From: Microbacterium sufflavum
GTDB lineage: Bacteria > Actinomycetota > Actinomycetes > Actinomycetales > Microbacteriaceae
NCBI RefSeq assembly: GCF_023091155.1
Contig: NZ_JAHWXK010000001.1
Span: 496,001 to 560,000 of the forward strand
DNA length: 64,000 nucleotides
Reading direction: 5' to 3'
Both the position numbers and the translations under genes were made by a program. The first letter of the stretch is position 1; each line of letters starts with the position of its first letter. Shown in pieces: positions 1-8,822 of the stretch. The notes beneath the pieces were generated by a model that saw only the letters and a program-made list of their open reading frames with translations, did not search any database and was not told the origin of the DNA.

Positions 1-2000
1 AAGTTCCAGGGCGGCGCGACCACGGTCACGCGCGCCGGCACGAACACGGCACCGGAGATCGCGTCGAGCTCGCGGCACGTGGAGGCGTAGTAGCGGGCGA
101 AGTCGACGGCCTCGCTGACCTCCACGTCGGCCTCGGCGAACACCTTTCCGGTCTCCGCCGCGGCCACCTCGATCAGCTCCCCGCGCCGACCGTCGAGCGC
201 GGCGGCGGCCCGCAGCAGCACCTCCGCGCGCTCCGCCGCCGGACGCGAGCCCCACGACGCGGCCGCGGCGCGCACGCCCCGCACGAGGCGCCCGAGCTCG
301 TCGGCGTCGTCCACGCGCGCGGCGGCGAGCACGGCCTCCCCCACGGTCGAGTCGGCCAGGCGACCGCGGATCCCGTCGGCCCACTCCCGGTTGGCGGGCA
401 GCGCGAGGTCGGTGTCCTGCGCGTTGGCGAAGCCCGGAGCGCCGCTCGTGTCCTCACCGCGCTCGCGGGCCGCGTACACCGCCGTCTCCAGGAAGGCCCC
501 GGTGTCCGCGCCGTCGGTGCCGCGGGCGATGCCCAGCACCGCCTGCGTCAGGTCGGCCTCGGGGATCGGGGCCGCGGCGGTCGGGCGGACCGACTCGTGC
601 ACGGGTGCGAGCCGGTCCTGCGTGCGGCGCGGTCCGCGGAGCAGGGTCGCGTCCGTGGAGCGGTCGAGGGCGTCGAGGAACCGGTCGCGCTCCCGGGCGA
701 ACAGCCCCTCGTCCTCGTGCAGCCGGAAGGCCGCGGACAGGAAGTTGTCGGACGACGCGTTCTCCTCCAGCCGCCGCACCAGGTAGCTGATGGCCACGTC
801 GAACTCGGCCGGGGCGACCACGGGCACGTACAGGAGCACCGCCCCGACCTCGCGCGACACGGCCCGCACCTGGCCCTGCGCCATCCCGAGCAGCATCTCG
901 AACTCGATCGCGTCGCGCACGCCGCGCTCGCCCGCGAGCAGCCAGGCGTAGGCGATGCCGAACAGGTTGTGCCCGGCGATCCCCAGCTTCACGGCGGAGG
1001 TGTGCGCGGGCGTGAGCGCCCAGTCCAGGCAGCGGAGGTAGTTCGCGTCGGTGTCGAGCTTGGTGTCGTAGGTCGCGGGGGTCCAGCCGTGCAGCCGCGC
1101 CTCGACGTGCTCCATGGCGAGGTTCGCGCCCTTCACGAGCCGCACCTTGATGCGGGCACCCCCGTGGGCCACGCGGTCCTGCGCCCACGCGGTCAGCTCC
1201 TGCAGCGCGGGCAGCGCGTCGGGCAGGTAGGCCTGCAGCACGATGCCGGCCTCCAGCCGCGCCAGCCGCGGATCCTCCAGCAGCCGCGTGAACACCGCGA
1301 TCGTGAGGTCGAGGTCGCGGTACTCCTCCATGTCGAGGTTGATGAAGGTGCCGTCGTCCGCCGCGGTCAGGTACAGCGGCAGCAGACGCTGCACCACGCG
1401 GTCGACGACGGCGTCGAACCCCCACATCGAGATGCGGCTCATGATGGCCGACACCTTGACCGACACGTAGTCCACGTCGGCGCGGCGGATGAGCTCGTGG
1501 ATGCCGTCGAGCCGGCGCTGCGCCTCGGCCTCGCCCAGCACCGCCTCGCCCAGCAGATTGAGGTTGAGCCGCGAACCCGAGGCACGCAGCCGCTCGATCG
1601 CGGGGCCGAGCTTGGCGGGACGCGCGTCGACCACGAGGTGCCCGACCATGTCGCGCAGCGCCCGCCGCGCGATCGGCACGACCGGGGTCGGCAGCACGGG
1701 CGCGACACCCCCGCCCAGACGCACGGCCGAGCGCAGGTACCAGGGCAGGAACTCGGGCACGATCGGCGCGATGCGGTGCAGGCGGGCGGCGGCCGCGGTC
1801 AGGCTCTCCGGGCGCATCACCCCGTCGACGAAGCCGAGCGTGAAGGGGAGGCCGTTCGCGTCGCGCAGCACCCCGGCCAGGCGTGCGGCCGCGGGGTCGA
1901 CGTCGGCCGCCGCGGCCTCGATCACCCAGCGGCGCGCGAGGTCGATCGCACGGTCGGAGAGGGGGGCGGACGACGCGGCATCCGGCGGGAGCTCGGCCAT
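1..2000 (-). CDS. putA: Bifunctional proline dehydrogenase / L-glutamate gamma-semialdehyde dehydrogenase PutA (3' end beyond the window)
   Basis: Oxidises proline to glutamate in two steps (FAD-dependent proline dehydrogenase, then NAD-dependent P5C/aldehyde dehydrogenase). The visible ~666 residues hold a PRODH barrel (strings INLDMEEYRDLDLT, KVRLVKGANLAMEH, LLYVPVVAPAEFD) followed by the start of an aldehyde dehydrogenase domain (ETGKVFAEADVEVSEAVDFARYY region, then VTVVAPPWNF). The catalytic Cys of the second domain lies off the left edge. The ATG at 2000 is preceded by TAGGCT seven bases upstream, so the transcript is probably leaderless. No regulator is adjacent. The frame is open to base 1, so the gene is cut by the window, not broken. 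Confidence 0.93.
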   Translation of the reverse strand, partial: MAELPPDAASSAPLSDRAIDLARRWVIEAAAADVDPAAARLAGVLRDANGLPFTLGFVDGVMRPESLTAAAARLHRIAPIVPEFLPWYLRSAVRLGGGVAPVLPTPVVPIARRALRDMVGHLVVDARPAKLGPAIERLRASGSRLNLNLLGEAVLGEAEAQRRLDGIHELIRRADVDYVSVKVSAIMSRISMWGFDAVVDRVVQRLLPLYLTAADDGTFINLDMEEYRDLDLTIAVFTRLLEDPRLARLEAGIVLQAYLPDALPALQELTAWAQDRVAHGGARIKVRLVKGANLAMEHVEARLHGWTPATYDTKLDTDANYLRCLDWALTPAHTSAVKLGIAGHNLFGIAYAWLLAGERGVRDAIEFEMLLGMAQGQVRAVSREVGAVLLYVPVVAPAEFDVAISYLVRRLEENASSDNFLSAAFRLHEDEGLFARERDRFLDALDRSTDATLLRGPRRTQDRLAPVHESVRPTAAAPIPEADLTQAVLGIARGTDGADTGAFLETAVYAARERGEDTSGAPGFANAQDTDLALPANREWADGIRGRLADSTVGEAVLAAARVDDADELGRLVRGVRAAAASWGSRPAAERAEVLLRAAAALDGRRGELIEVAAAETGKVFAEADVEVSEAVDFARYYASTCRELDAISGAVFVPARVTVVAPPWN

Positions 2001-2074
2001 GATCCTCAGCCTATGACCGGGCCCCTGTTTCGGCGGGAGCCCGGGCCGCACGACCTCGCCCCTATGCTGTTGCC

Positions 2075-2755
2075 GTGACCACGACACCGCCGGAGGGGAC
2101 GGCGCCGCAGGGCCGCAGCGACGCGTCCGCCGCCCGGGCCAGGGTGCTGGGGTGGGCGCGGCGCAGCATCGACCTGATCCCGACCCCGTGGCTGCTCACC
2201 GGCGCGGGGGCGCTGCTCCTCGCCGGCACCGCGGTGTTCGGCGGGCTGGAGGCGGCCGCGGTCGACCCGATCCCCGAGGTCGCGGTGGGTGAGACGTACG
2301 CGGGGTCCGACCTGGAGCTGACGGTCGTGGCGGTGGAGCTGCGCGACGACCGCGGGCAGACGTGGGTGTTCCCCGAGGAGGAGAAGGGCGAGCGCGTGCT
2401 GGTGGTCACGGTCGACGCGGTGAACACCTTCCACGCCCCGCGCGGCTCGACCTCGGGCGTCCCCGAGTCGGCGGTGGTCGACGGCATCCGCATCGAGGGC
2501 CTCGACGAGAAGGGGCAGGTGTCGCGGGCCGACGACGGACGCGGGGCCCCGACGCTGCAGCCCGACGTCCCCGCACGACTGCTGCTCGCCTGGCTCGTGG
2601 GGCCGGACGACTACCGGGAGGGCGAGGAGCTCACGCTCACCCTGCCGGACTCCACGCACGCGGTCGGCTCGCGGGTGATCCGCGGGGACTACTGGACCGA
2701 CGTGCGGGTCGGCGCGACCCTCACGGCGCGGATCGGGGAGGAGACGGCACCGTGA
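2075..2755 (+). CDS. Membrane-anchored protein of unknown function, first of three coupled genes
   Basis: 226 residues. A basic N-terminal segment is followed by one hydrophobic helix (about residues 40-63, WLLTGAGALLLAGTAVFGG), then a predicted beta-rich exported domain (YAGSDLELTVVAVELRDD ... RVLVVTVDAVNTF). The layout resembles DUF4352-type extracellular domains, but I do not recognise the family securely. The GTG start lies six bases after TATGCT (2063-2068), a good actinobacterial -10, so a leaderless mRNA is likely. The stop overlaps the next start (GTGA), implying translational coupling. Its domain resembles that of the next protein and the two may be paralogues. Confidence 0.7.
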   Translation: MTTTPPEGTAPQGRSDASAARARVLGWARRSIDLIPTPWLLTGAGALLLAGTAVFGGLEAAAVDPIPEVAVGETYAGSDLELTVVAVELRDDRGQTWVFPEEEKGERVLVVTVDAVNTFHAPRGSTSGVPESAVVDGIRIEGLDEKGQVSRADDGRGAPTLQPDVPARLLLAWLVGPDDYREGEELTLTLPDSTHAVGSRVIRGDYWTDVRVGATLTARIGEETAP

Positions 2756-3315
2756 AGAAGCACGTCCTCGTGTGGCTGCTCACCGCGGCGCTGCTCGCCG
2801 GCGCGTGGGTGGTGTCGAAGGTCACGCTTCCGGACGACGCCGCGACGGCCGCGTTCCCCCGGGTCACGCGGATCGGCGAGGAGGCCGCCGTGCGCAACCT
2901 CGTCGTGACGATCACCGACGTGCGCCTGGCCGACCGGGTCGAAGACGCGGACGGCTGGTCGGCCGACGGCACCTGGCTGGTGGTCGACCTGGAGGCCGCG
3001 TCCGCCGTGACGCAGGACCTCAGCACCCTCTCGCTCGCGCAGCTCGCCATCGGCGACCGCACGTTCAGCGCCACCGATCGCGGGACGACGTTCTCGCAGC
3101 AGCGGCTGGTGACCGGCGTCCCCCGCGCGGGGAGCCTGGCCTTCGAGCTGCCAGACGACGTCACGGACGCCCGCGCCACCCTGCGCCTCGGGGTCGCGGG
3201 CGCCGGCATCGGCAAGGTGCTGCTCGACGGGGTCGTCGACCTGCCGCTCGACCTCGCCGACCTCCCGGTCGAGTCCGCGATCCTCCTCGACGAGAACGGG
3301 TGGGCCCGCCGATGA
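2752..3315 (+). CDS. Exported or membrane-anchored protein of unknown function
   Basis: 187 residues starting at a GTG that overlaps the upstream stop. It begins with a short positively charged stretch and a hydrophobic helix (VLVWLLTAALLAGAWVVS), an uncleaved anchor or signal peptide, followed by a beta-rich domain (VRNLVVTITDVRLADRV ... TWLVVDLEAASA). The pattern parallels the preceding protein (short strand, acidic turn, LVV strand), so duplication is plausible. It overlaps the next gene by ATGA. Function is unknown; the coupling suggests the three products act together at the cell surface. Confidence 0.68.
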   Translation: MKKHVLVWLLTAALLAGAWVVSKVTLPDDAATAAFPRVTRIGEEAAVRNLVVTITDVRLADRVEDADGWSADGTWLVVDLEAASAVTQDLSTLSLAQLAIGDRTFSATDRGTTFSQQRLVTGVPRAGSLAFELPDDVTDARATLRLGVAGAGIGKVLLDGVVDLPLDLADLPVESAILLDENGWARR

Positions 3316-3902
3316 CGATCCCGCCTCCGCCGCTCCCGCCCGCGCCCACGGTCGAGCCCGCACCGGCGCCGCGTCGGCCGTCGTGGTGGCGTCGCAACGC
3401 CGTCGCGCTCGTCGCCCTCGCGGTGCTCGCCCCGGTCACCGCCGCGGCCGTCGGCTGGCAGGAGTGGTATCAGTACTTCGGGTTCGGAGCCAGGGCGGTC
3501 ACCGCGATCACGGTCGACGAAGACGCCTCGGCCGACCTCGCCGGAGCCGAGTGGGGTCCGGTGCGCGGGGGCGAGATCGACGACGTGAGCGGCCTCGACG
3601 TCCCCGACGGCACGCGGCTGATCGCCGTGGCGGTGCCGGTCGACGCGAGCACCGCGGGCATCGGCTGCGAGACCCCGAAGCTGGTGGAGCGGGCGACGGG
3701 CCGCGAGTGGCGCCCCGTGCGTCTGGAGATCGGGCTGCTGTCCGACCCGGACGAGCCGGAGACGTGCCTGAGCGCAGAGGCCGGGGAGTACGAGCTGGTC
3801 GTGCCGTTCGTGGTGCCGGACGACGCGGAGGGCCCGTTCTGGGTGGACGTGCGACCCTACGACGCGGGCGGCTCGTTCCTCAGGTTCGCGTTCGAGCTCT
3901 GA
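3312..3902 (+). CDS. Membrane-anchored protein of unknown function with a proline-rich N-terminus
   Basis: 196 residues. The first ~22 are Pro-rich, then WWRRN and one transmembrane helix (AVALVALAVLAPVTAAAVG), then an extracytoplasmic domain with two cysteines (in GIGCETPK and ETCLSAEAGE) that could form a disulfide. It is the third member of the coupled set beginning at 2075. Its last 46 bases overlap the 3' end of the convergent membrane-protein gene on the other strand. No catalytic motif is visible. Confidence 0.68.
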   Translation: MTIPPPPLPPAPTVEPAPAPRRPSWWRRNAVALVALAVLAPVTAAAVGWQEWYQYFGFGARAVTAITVDEDASADLAGAEWGPVRGGEIDDVSGLDVPDGTRLIAVAVPVDASTAGIGCETPKLVERATGREWRPVRLEIGLLSDPDEPETCLSAEAGEYELVVPFVVPDDAEGPFWVDVRPYDAGGSFLRFAFEL

Positions 3903-5257
3903 CCCCCCACGGCATCGCGCGGCGGGGCGGCGACGACGGCCGCGGCGACCGCGTCGACCGAGGAGGGCAGCAGCCCCGCGGCATCGGCGACGGCGCGCAT
4001 CTCCGCCTCGGCCGCGGAACCGGTGGTGGTGTCGGAGCGCTCCTGCTGCTTGCGTCGCAGTCGCCCGAGCGTGGCGTCGTACGCGCCGCTGATCACGGCG
4101 ATGCGCACGGGCTCGATCAGCAGCATCGGGACGAGGGACACGAGGGGCGTCGCGACCGCCCAGAAGACGAAGTCGTGCGGACCGATCAGGCGGGTGAGAC
4201 CGAAGGCCAGGTACGACTCGAGCGCCTTCACCACCACGTACAGCAGGGCGTAGGACGCGACCAGGAGCGGGCCGGCCCGCCACATCAGCAGCAGCGCGCG
4301 ACCGATCGGGCGGAACCGGGCGCCGAGTTCGTCGCCGAGGTCTCTGAGCCGGCGCACGAGCGGGTTGGGGATGGCCTCGGCGTGCTGACGGAACCGCGAC
4401 AGGAACCGGCTCTCGACGCGCAGCTTCTCGGCCACGATCGCCTGCCCGAACACGACGCCGGCGATCGTGAGCCACGCCAGCGGCGCCAGCAGCACCGGAC
4501 CGGCCTCCGACAGCACCCAGCCGACCCCGTCCCACAGCCACCGCAGCGGCGCGACCGCGTCCAGCAGTCCCTCGCGCACGTCTTCCAGGACCGCCATCGC
4601 GGCTCGGCTGTCTACCCAGGCCTTGATCGCGTCGAACACGTCGCCGAGCACCATGACCGAGAAGAACACCCAGACGACCTCGAAGTACACCGCCACGGGC
4701 GAGAGCCAGGCGGCGAGTTTCGGCGACCACTTCGACCACGCCCATCGCCCGGCGAACGCGACGACGATGATCGCGATCGTCCAGACGTTGAGGGGCAGGT
4801 TGAGCACCGTGTCCTCGGAGCCGACGGCCGGTTCGCCGTTGACGCTCGCCGTCCAGATGATCCCGGAGCGCACCTCGAGGGCACGGGCCGAGTAGGTGCG
4901 CACGTCCTCGCCGAGCAGGCCCTGCGCCCAGTACACGGCGAAGAAGGGGAGGATCCCGGCGAGCAGCGCGGTGAGGAACGTCCGGCGCCGGTCGGCGGCG
5001 GACTCCGGGAGCGGGGCGACCTCCTGCAGGTTGCGCAGCCCGTCGCGCAGCACCAGGAACATGGCCACCAGGCTGACGAGCCGGGCGAGGATCGCGATGG
5101 GCAGCACCAGGAAGCCCAGCGTGGCCGAGGTGGCACCCACGAAACCGGCGATCTCGGTGATCACGTAGTGCACGAGGACCCCGGCCAGGTACCACGCCAT
5201 GAGCGCGGGCCAGTGCCGCAGCAGCACGCGCCCGGCGGTCGTCAGGATGGCCAGCAC
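3857..5257 (-). CDS. Multi-pass integral membrane protein of unknown function
   Basis: 466 residues with roughly eight hydrophobic helices, for example LAGVLVHYVITEIAGFVGA, LGFLVLPIAILARLVSLVAMFLVL, WTIAIIVVAFAG and FVFWAVATPLVSLVPMLLI. The hydrophilic C-terminus is Ala/Ser-rich. The GTG start at 5257 follows TATATT (5264-5269, minus strand) by six bases, so it is probably leaderless. The 3' end overlaps the convergent gene by 46 bp, unusual but consistent with two intact frames. No transporter or enzyme family recognised. Confidence 0.7.
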   Translation of the reverse strand: MLAILTTAGRVLLRHWPALMAWYLAGVLVHYVITEIAGFVGATSATLGFLVLPIAILARLVSLVAMFLVLRDGLRNLQEVAPLPESAADRRRTFLTALLAGILPFFAVYWAQGLLGEDVRTYSARALEVRSGIIWTASVNGEPAVGSEDTVLNLPLNVWTIAIIVVAFAGRWAWSKWSPKLAAWLSPVAVYFEVVWVFFSVMVLGDVFDAIKAWVDSRAAMAVLEDVREGLLDAVAPLRWLWDGVGWVLSEAGPVLLAPLAWLTIAGVVFGQAIVAEKLRVESRFLSRFRQHAEAIPNPLVRRLRDLGDELGARFRPIGRALLLMWRAGPLLVASYALLYVVVKALESYLAFGLTRLIGPHDFVFWAVATPLVSLVPMLLIEPVRIAVISGAYDATLGRLRRKQQERSDTTTGSAAEAEMRAVADAAGLLPSSVDAVAAAVVAAPPRDAVGGQSSNANLRNEPPAS

Positions 5258-5296
5258 AGCGTCAATATATCGGCAGTGCGCCCGCCGCGCGCCTGA

Positions 5297-5857
5297 TCAG
5301 TTCCAGACGCTGGGGGCGGGCGTGCGCACGGGCGGGAGGGCGGACGCCGCCGCCCAGTCGTGCACCCAGGCGTCGATCTCCGGCACGCCCTCCGGCTTGC
5401 CGACCGCGGCGAACAGCTCCTCGTTGCTCACGGTGCCGCCCGTGCGCCGCAGCACGCGCGCCCGCACGATGGCCCTGGCGTACACCTCGCCGTCGACCAC
5501 GGCCCGGTGCTCCAGGAACAGCGCCCTGTCGTCGTGGCCGATGAACCGCGACTGCACCTCGAAGCGCTGCCACAGCTGCAGCGACTTGCGGAACGTGATG
5601 GTCTCGCTCGAGACGACCGCGTACCAGCCGCGCTGCTTCATCACGTCGAACAGCCCGGTGCGGATCAGGTGATCCCAGCGGCCGAGGTCGAACAGCGACA
5701 GATAGCGGCCGTTGTTCATGTGCCGGAGGATGTCGAGGTCGGTGGGGAGGGTCGTGACGGTGACGCTGCTCACCGCGGTCGGGTCGAGGGTCTTCCCCTG
5801 CCGCACGCGACGCCGCGCGCCGAGGATCACGAGGAGGGTCCGCCAGATCACGTTCAC
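5297..5857 (-). CDS. Hotdog-fold acyl-CoA thioesterase-like protein (THEM6/4HBT type)
   Basis: 186 residues with the hotdog signature DLDILRHMNNGRYLSLFDLGR, typical of the thioesterase family related to animal THEM6 (the string is 20 or so residues around the conserved HMNNGRY core), followed by ITFRKSLQLWQRFEV. Cytoplasmic hydrolysis of an acyl-CoA is likely; the substrate is unknown. I chose the GTG at 5857 (protein beginning MNVIWRTL) because TACGAT lies eight bases upstream as a -10 for a leaderless message. A GTG at 5884 would add nine residues and is possible. Confidence 0.72.
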   Translation of the reverse strand: MNVIWRTLLVILGARRRVRQGKTLDPTAVSSVTVTTLPTDLDILRHMNNGRYLSLFDLGRWDHLIRTGLFDVMKQRGWYAVVSSETITFRKSLQLWQRFEVQSRFIGHDDRALFLEHRAVVDGEVYARAIVRARVLRRTGGTVSNEELFAAVGKPEGVPEIDAWVHDWAAASALPPVRTPAPSVWN

Positions 5858-5987
5858 GAGGGACGATCGTAGCCAGCGGCGCACGAACCGTGAATATCAT
5901 TGTGCGGTTCCTCCAGGCCGTTCACCCGCGCGTCACCCCGCTCCGCGCCGATTTCGAGTTTTCACGGGCCGCGCGTAGAGTCACCGC

Positions 5988-6497
5988 ATGAGCGCCGAAG
6001 CCCAGCCCGAAGTCATCGTCCGTCCGGTCCGTGATGTGGATGCCGAAGCCCTCGGTCGCGTGCACGCGCAGTGCTGGCACGAGACCTACGATCACCTGAT
6101 CAGCAAGGCCGCGCTGGAGAAGGTCTCGCCCCGCCGCATGGCCGAGCTGTGGACCCACTGGGCCGCGCAGGGCCCCGACTTCAAGATGAACGCGGCCCTC
6201 GTCGACGGCGAGATCGTCGGCTTCGTCGGCTCCGGCCCCGCCCGCGACAAGGACGCCCCCGCCTTCCGGGAGCTCTACTTCATCTACCTGCTCGACGCGT
6301 ACCACTCCACCGGCATCGGCCAGAAGCTGTTCGACGCCGCGGTCGAGAAGGACGAGCCGCTCTACCTGTGGGTCGCGGAGGACAACCCCCGCGCGCACCG
6401 CTTCTACACGCGCAACGGCTTCCACCTCGACGGCGCCTCGCACACCGAGCCCTTCCTCGGCGAGACGCTCACCGAGGTCCGCTTCGTCCGTCCCTGA
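5988..6497 (+). CDS. GNAT-family N-acetyltransferase
   Basis: 169 residues. Acetyl-CoA binding is indicated by the loop HSTGIGQKLFDAAV (motif A) after the strand ELYFIYLLDAY, and by the C-terminal NPRAHRFYTRNGFH string found in RimI-like GNAT proteins. The acceptor is unknown. The start is preceded by TAGAGT (5976-5981) and six bases, a leaderless arrangement. It is followed after 24 bp by a CoaE-like gene on the same strand. Confidence 0.85.
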   Translation: MSAEAQPEVIVRPVRDVDAEALGRVHAQCWHETYDHLISKAALEKVSPRRMAELWTHWAAQGPDFKMNAALVDGEIVGFVGSGPARDKDAPAFRELYFIYLLDAYHSTGIGQKLFDAAVEKDEPLYLWVAEDNPRAHRFYTRNGFHLDGASHTEPFLGETLTEVRFVRP

Positions 6498-6521
6498 CGC
6501 GTCGCGACCGGGAGAACCCTC

Positions 6522-7154
6522 GTGACGGCGGCGATCCTGGTCGGACTCACGGGCGGGATCGCCGCGGGGAAGAGCACGGTCGCGCGCGCCCTGGCCGCGC
6601 ACGGTGCCCGCATCGTAGACGGTGACGCGGCCGCACGTGCCATCGTCGATCCCGGCACCACGGACGGCGCGGCGCTGCTCGACCGGATCACGGCGCTGCT
6701 CGGGGCCGAGGTCCGCACGGCGGACGGGTCTCTCGACCGGGCGGCGGTCGCGGCACGCGTGTTCGACGATCCCGCCCTCCTCTCCTGCTACAACGCCCTG
6801 CTGCGCCCGGCTCTGCTGGCCGAGGTGGCTGCGCGCATCGCCGAGGCCCGCCGCGAACCGGGTGTCGTGGTGCACGAGATCCCGCTGCTCAGCCGCACCA
6901 CCGCCCCCCTGCCCTGGACGTACGACCGGGTCGTGACGGTCGAGGCCGCCGAGGCCATGCGCCTGCGACGGTTGCGGGAGGAGCGGGGGCACGATGCGGC
7001 CGAGGCCGAGCGGCGGCTCCGCGCACAGGGCGCCGAGGCCGACCGGATCGCGATTGCCGACGAGGTGCTGCGCACGGACGGCACCCTCGCCGACACTCTC
7101 GCCGCGACGGCCGTGCTGTGGGAGCGGCTCAGCGCTGCGCGTCCGCCGCGGTGA
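6522..7154 (+). CDS. Dephospho-CoA kinase-like P-loop protein
   Basis: 210 residues, GTG start. The P-loop GLTGGIAAGKST and the following ARIVDGDAAARAIVDPG match dephospho-CoA kinase (last step of CoA synthesis). The later regions EIPLLSRTTAPLPWTYDRVV and MRLRRLREERG also fit the family. However, the usual I-x-H-P string after the lid region reads NALLRPALLAEV, without the His, so it may be a diverged paralogue rather than the essential CoaE. The gene follows the GNAT gene and overlaps the convergent epimerase-like gene by 26 bp. Confidence 0.75.
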   Translation: MTAAILVGLTGGIAAGKSTVARALAAHGARIVDGDAAARAIVDPGTTDGAALLDRITALLGAEVRTADGSLDRAAVAARVFDDPALLSCYNALLRPALLAEVAARIAEARREPGVVVHEIPLLSRTTAPLPWTYDRVVTVEAAEAMRLRRLREERGHDAAEAERRLRAQGAEADRIAIADEVLRTDGTLADTLAATAVLWERLSAARPPR

Positions 7155-8043
7155 CGATCTCCGCCAGCGCGCGCTCGACATCGCCCCGGTCGTAGCCGAG
7201 CAGGGCGGTCTCCGCGGGGTCCGGCTCGTACGCGATCACCGCGCCGCGGCCCTGCACGATGAAGCGGTCGGGCTGGAACGGATGCTCCTCGTCGCGCTCC
7301 TCGATCGTGTGCGCGCTGCCGGCGGCGTCGGCGAGCAGCTGGAAGTAGTCGCGATACGTGAGGTTCGCGTCGCCCACCAGGTAGGCCCGCCCGCCTTCGC
7401 CCGCATCGAGCGCGCCCTGTACGGCCTGCGAGAGCGAGCGCACCGACAGGTAGTTGGTGCCGCCGGGCGGGGCGAACAGCGCGGGTTCGTCGAGCTCGCC
7501 GCGCGTCCACGCGATCATGCGGGCGAACCGCCGCAGGCCGCGCTCATCGGCGCCGACGATCGACGGCGGGTTCAGGGTGATCGCCGCGAAACCGTCGTCG
7601 CTCAGGGCGCGGGTGCGCTCGTCGGCGTCGCGCCGCGCCGCCACGTAGGGGATCCGCTCCGCCCACTCCGGGTGCAGCTGGTGGTAGTAGCTGCCGATCT
7701 GCACGAACCGGCCGACGCCCGCGGTCTTCGCGAGCGCGGCGAAGCGCGGCACCCCGACGCTCTGCGTGCGCTCCCAGAACGCGTCGTCCTCCTGCGCGGC
7801 GGGCACGTGGCGGATGTCGTTGCCCGCCGCGAACACGACCGCGTCGAAACCGTCGAGCAGCGCGGCGGACCCGGCGTCGGTGTAGTCGCCCCGGAGGCGC
7901 GGCATCCCGGCGATGGCCCGGGGGTCGCGCTCGGACGGCTCGCGCCGCGCCATCACGGTCACCGCGTCACCGCGCGCGGCGAGGTCGGCGGCGACGTGAC
8001 TGCCGATCATCCCGGTCGCGCCGACCACCAGCACCCGGCTCAT
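7129..8043 (-). CDS. NAD(P)-dependent epimerase/dehydratase-type (extended or atypical SDR) protein
   Basis: 304 residues with a Rossmann start VLVVGATGMIGSHVAADLAARG. It then follows an atypical-SDR path: VVFAAGNDIRHVP, FVQIGSYYHQLHP, ITLNPPSIVGADERG. The usual YxxxK is not clear; SYYHQLHP sits at that place. Its role may be reduction or isomerisation of an acyl-CoA or ketone intermediate, but the substrate is unknown. Third gene of a tightly overlapping operon (SDR, hydratase, this gene) read from 9721, whose promoter region carries two KstR2-like boxes. The 3' end overlaps the CoaE-like gene by 26 bp. Confidence 0.78.
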   Translation of the reverse strand: MSRVLVVGATGMIGSHVAADLAARGDAVTVMARREPSERDPRAIAGMPRLRGDYTDAGSAALLDGFDAVVFAAGNDIRHVPAAQEDDAFWERTQSVGVPRFAALAKTAGVGRFVQIGSYYHQLHPEWAERIPYVAARRDADERTRALSDDGFAAITLNPPSIVGADERGLRRFARMIAWTRGELDEPALFAPPGGTNYLSVRSLSQAVQGALDAGEGGRAYLVGDANLTYRDYFQLLADAAGSAHTIEERDEEHPFQPDRFIVQGRGAVIAYEPDPAETALLGYDRGDVERALAEIVTAADAQR

Positions 8044-8822
8044 GCGAACACCGCCCGGCCGTCGGAGATCACGGACGTCCCGTCGCGCCGCAACTCGAAG
8101 TCGCCGCCGTGCCACGACTCGACCTCGAGCACATCGCCCGGGATGACCGGACCGCTGAACCGGCCCCGTAGCGAGCGGAGGTCGGCCGGATGCGCGCCCT
8201 GCTCGCAAGCGAGGACGAGGGTGGTGGCGGCGAGCGTGCACAGCCCCTGGAGGATCGGCACGGTCTGCCCGATCCGCGCGGACGCCGCGGGATCGATGTG
8301 GATGTGGTGGCGGTCGCCGGTCAGCCGGTACAGGGCGGCCTGCGTCGGGAACGTCGTCACGGCGGCCGTCGCACCCACCGGTCGCTCGTCGGTGGCAGCC
8401 CGCGCCGGGCCCCGCTCCCCACCGAACCCGCCCGCACCGGGTGCGAACAGTGACCAGGTCGCGGTGAACTCGGCGCACTCCACGATCACGTCGAACACGG
8501 CCGCGGAACCCTTGTCCCACACGTCGCCAACGCGGGCGGACAGCCGCAGCTCGCCCGAGCGCGGCAGCGGCCGGTGCACCTCCAGCGTCTGCGAGCCGTG
8601 CACGGCGCGGTCGTCGAACGCCCCCGCCTCGGCGAGCACGTCGGGCGCCCACTGCGCGAGCGTCAGCCCGAACGACGGGAGCACGCGCAGACGGTCCTCG
8701 AACACGAGATCGAGGTCGGTCGCGGCGGCCCCGACCGACAGCGCGTAGAGGATCGCGTCGCGCTCGTCGTAGCCGACTGTCTGCTCGCCGAGGTCGCGCC
8801 CGGCCCAGTCGCCCGCGCTCAT
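8040..8822 (-). CDS. MaoC/hydratase-2 family enoyl-CoA hydratase
   Basis: 260 residues, the double-hotdog length of hydratase 2 (as in peroxisomal MFE-2 and mycobacterial ChsH-type hydratases). The N-terminal half has YDERDAILYALSVGA. The C-terminal half has the catalytic R-hydratase loop LTGDRHHIHIDPAAS (Asp and His present) followed by PILQGLCTLA. It should hydrate trans-2-enoyl-CoA to (R)-3-hydroxyacyl-CoA. The ATG at 8822 overlaps the stop of the upstream dehydrogenase (ATGA), so the pair resembles a split MFE-2. An upstream in-frame ATG at 8900 lies inside the previous gene and is unlikely. Confidence 0.88.
   Translation of the reverse strand: MSAGDWAGRDLGEQTVGYDERDAILYALSVGAAATDLDLVFEDRLRVLPSFGLTLAQWAPDVLAEAGAFDDRAVHGSQTLEVHRPLPRSGELRLSARVGDVWDKGSAAVFDVIVECAEFTATWSLFAPGAGGFGGERGPARAATDERPVGATAAVTTFPTQAALYRLTGDRHHIHIDPAASARIGQTVPILQGLCTLAATTLVLACEQGAHPADLRSLRGRFSGPVIPGDVLEVESWHGGDFELRRDGTSVISDGRAVFA

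Noticed and set aside
597..2078. Plus-strand open frame of 493 codons opposite putA
   Set aside because: Its product is rich in Arg, His and Gly without any domain, typical of the antisense of a high-GC gene; the minus-strand PutA reading has clear domains.
2721..5195. Minus-strand open frame of 824 codons
   Set aside because: It crosses three coupled plus-strand genes and another frame of the membrane-protein gene, has Arg-rich low-complexity content and no motif.
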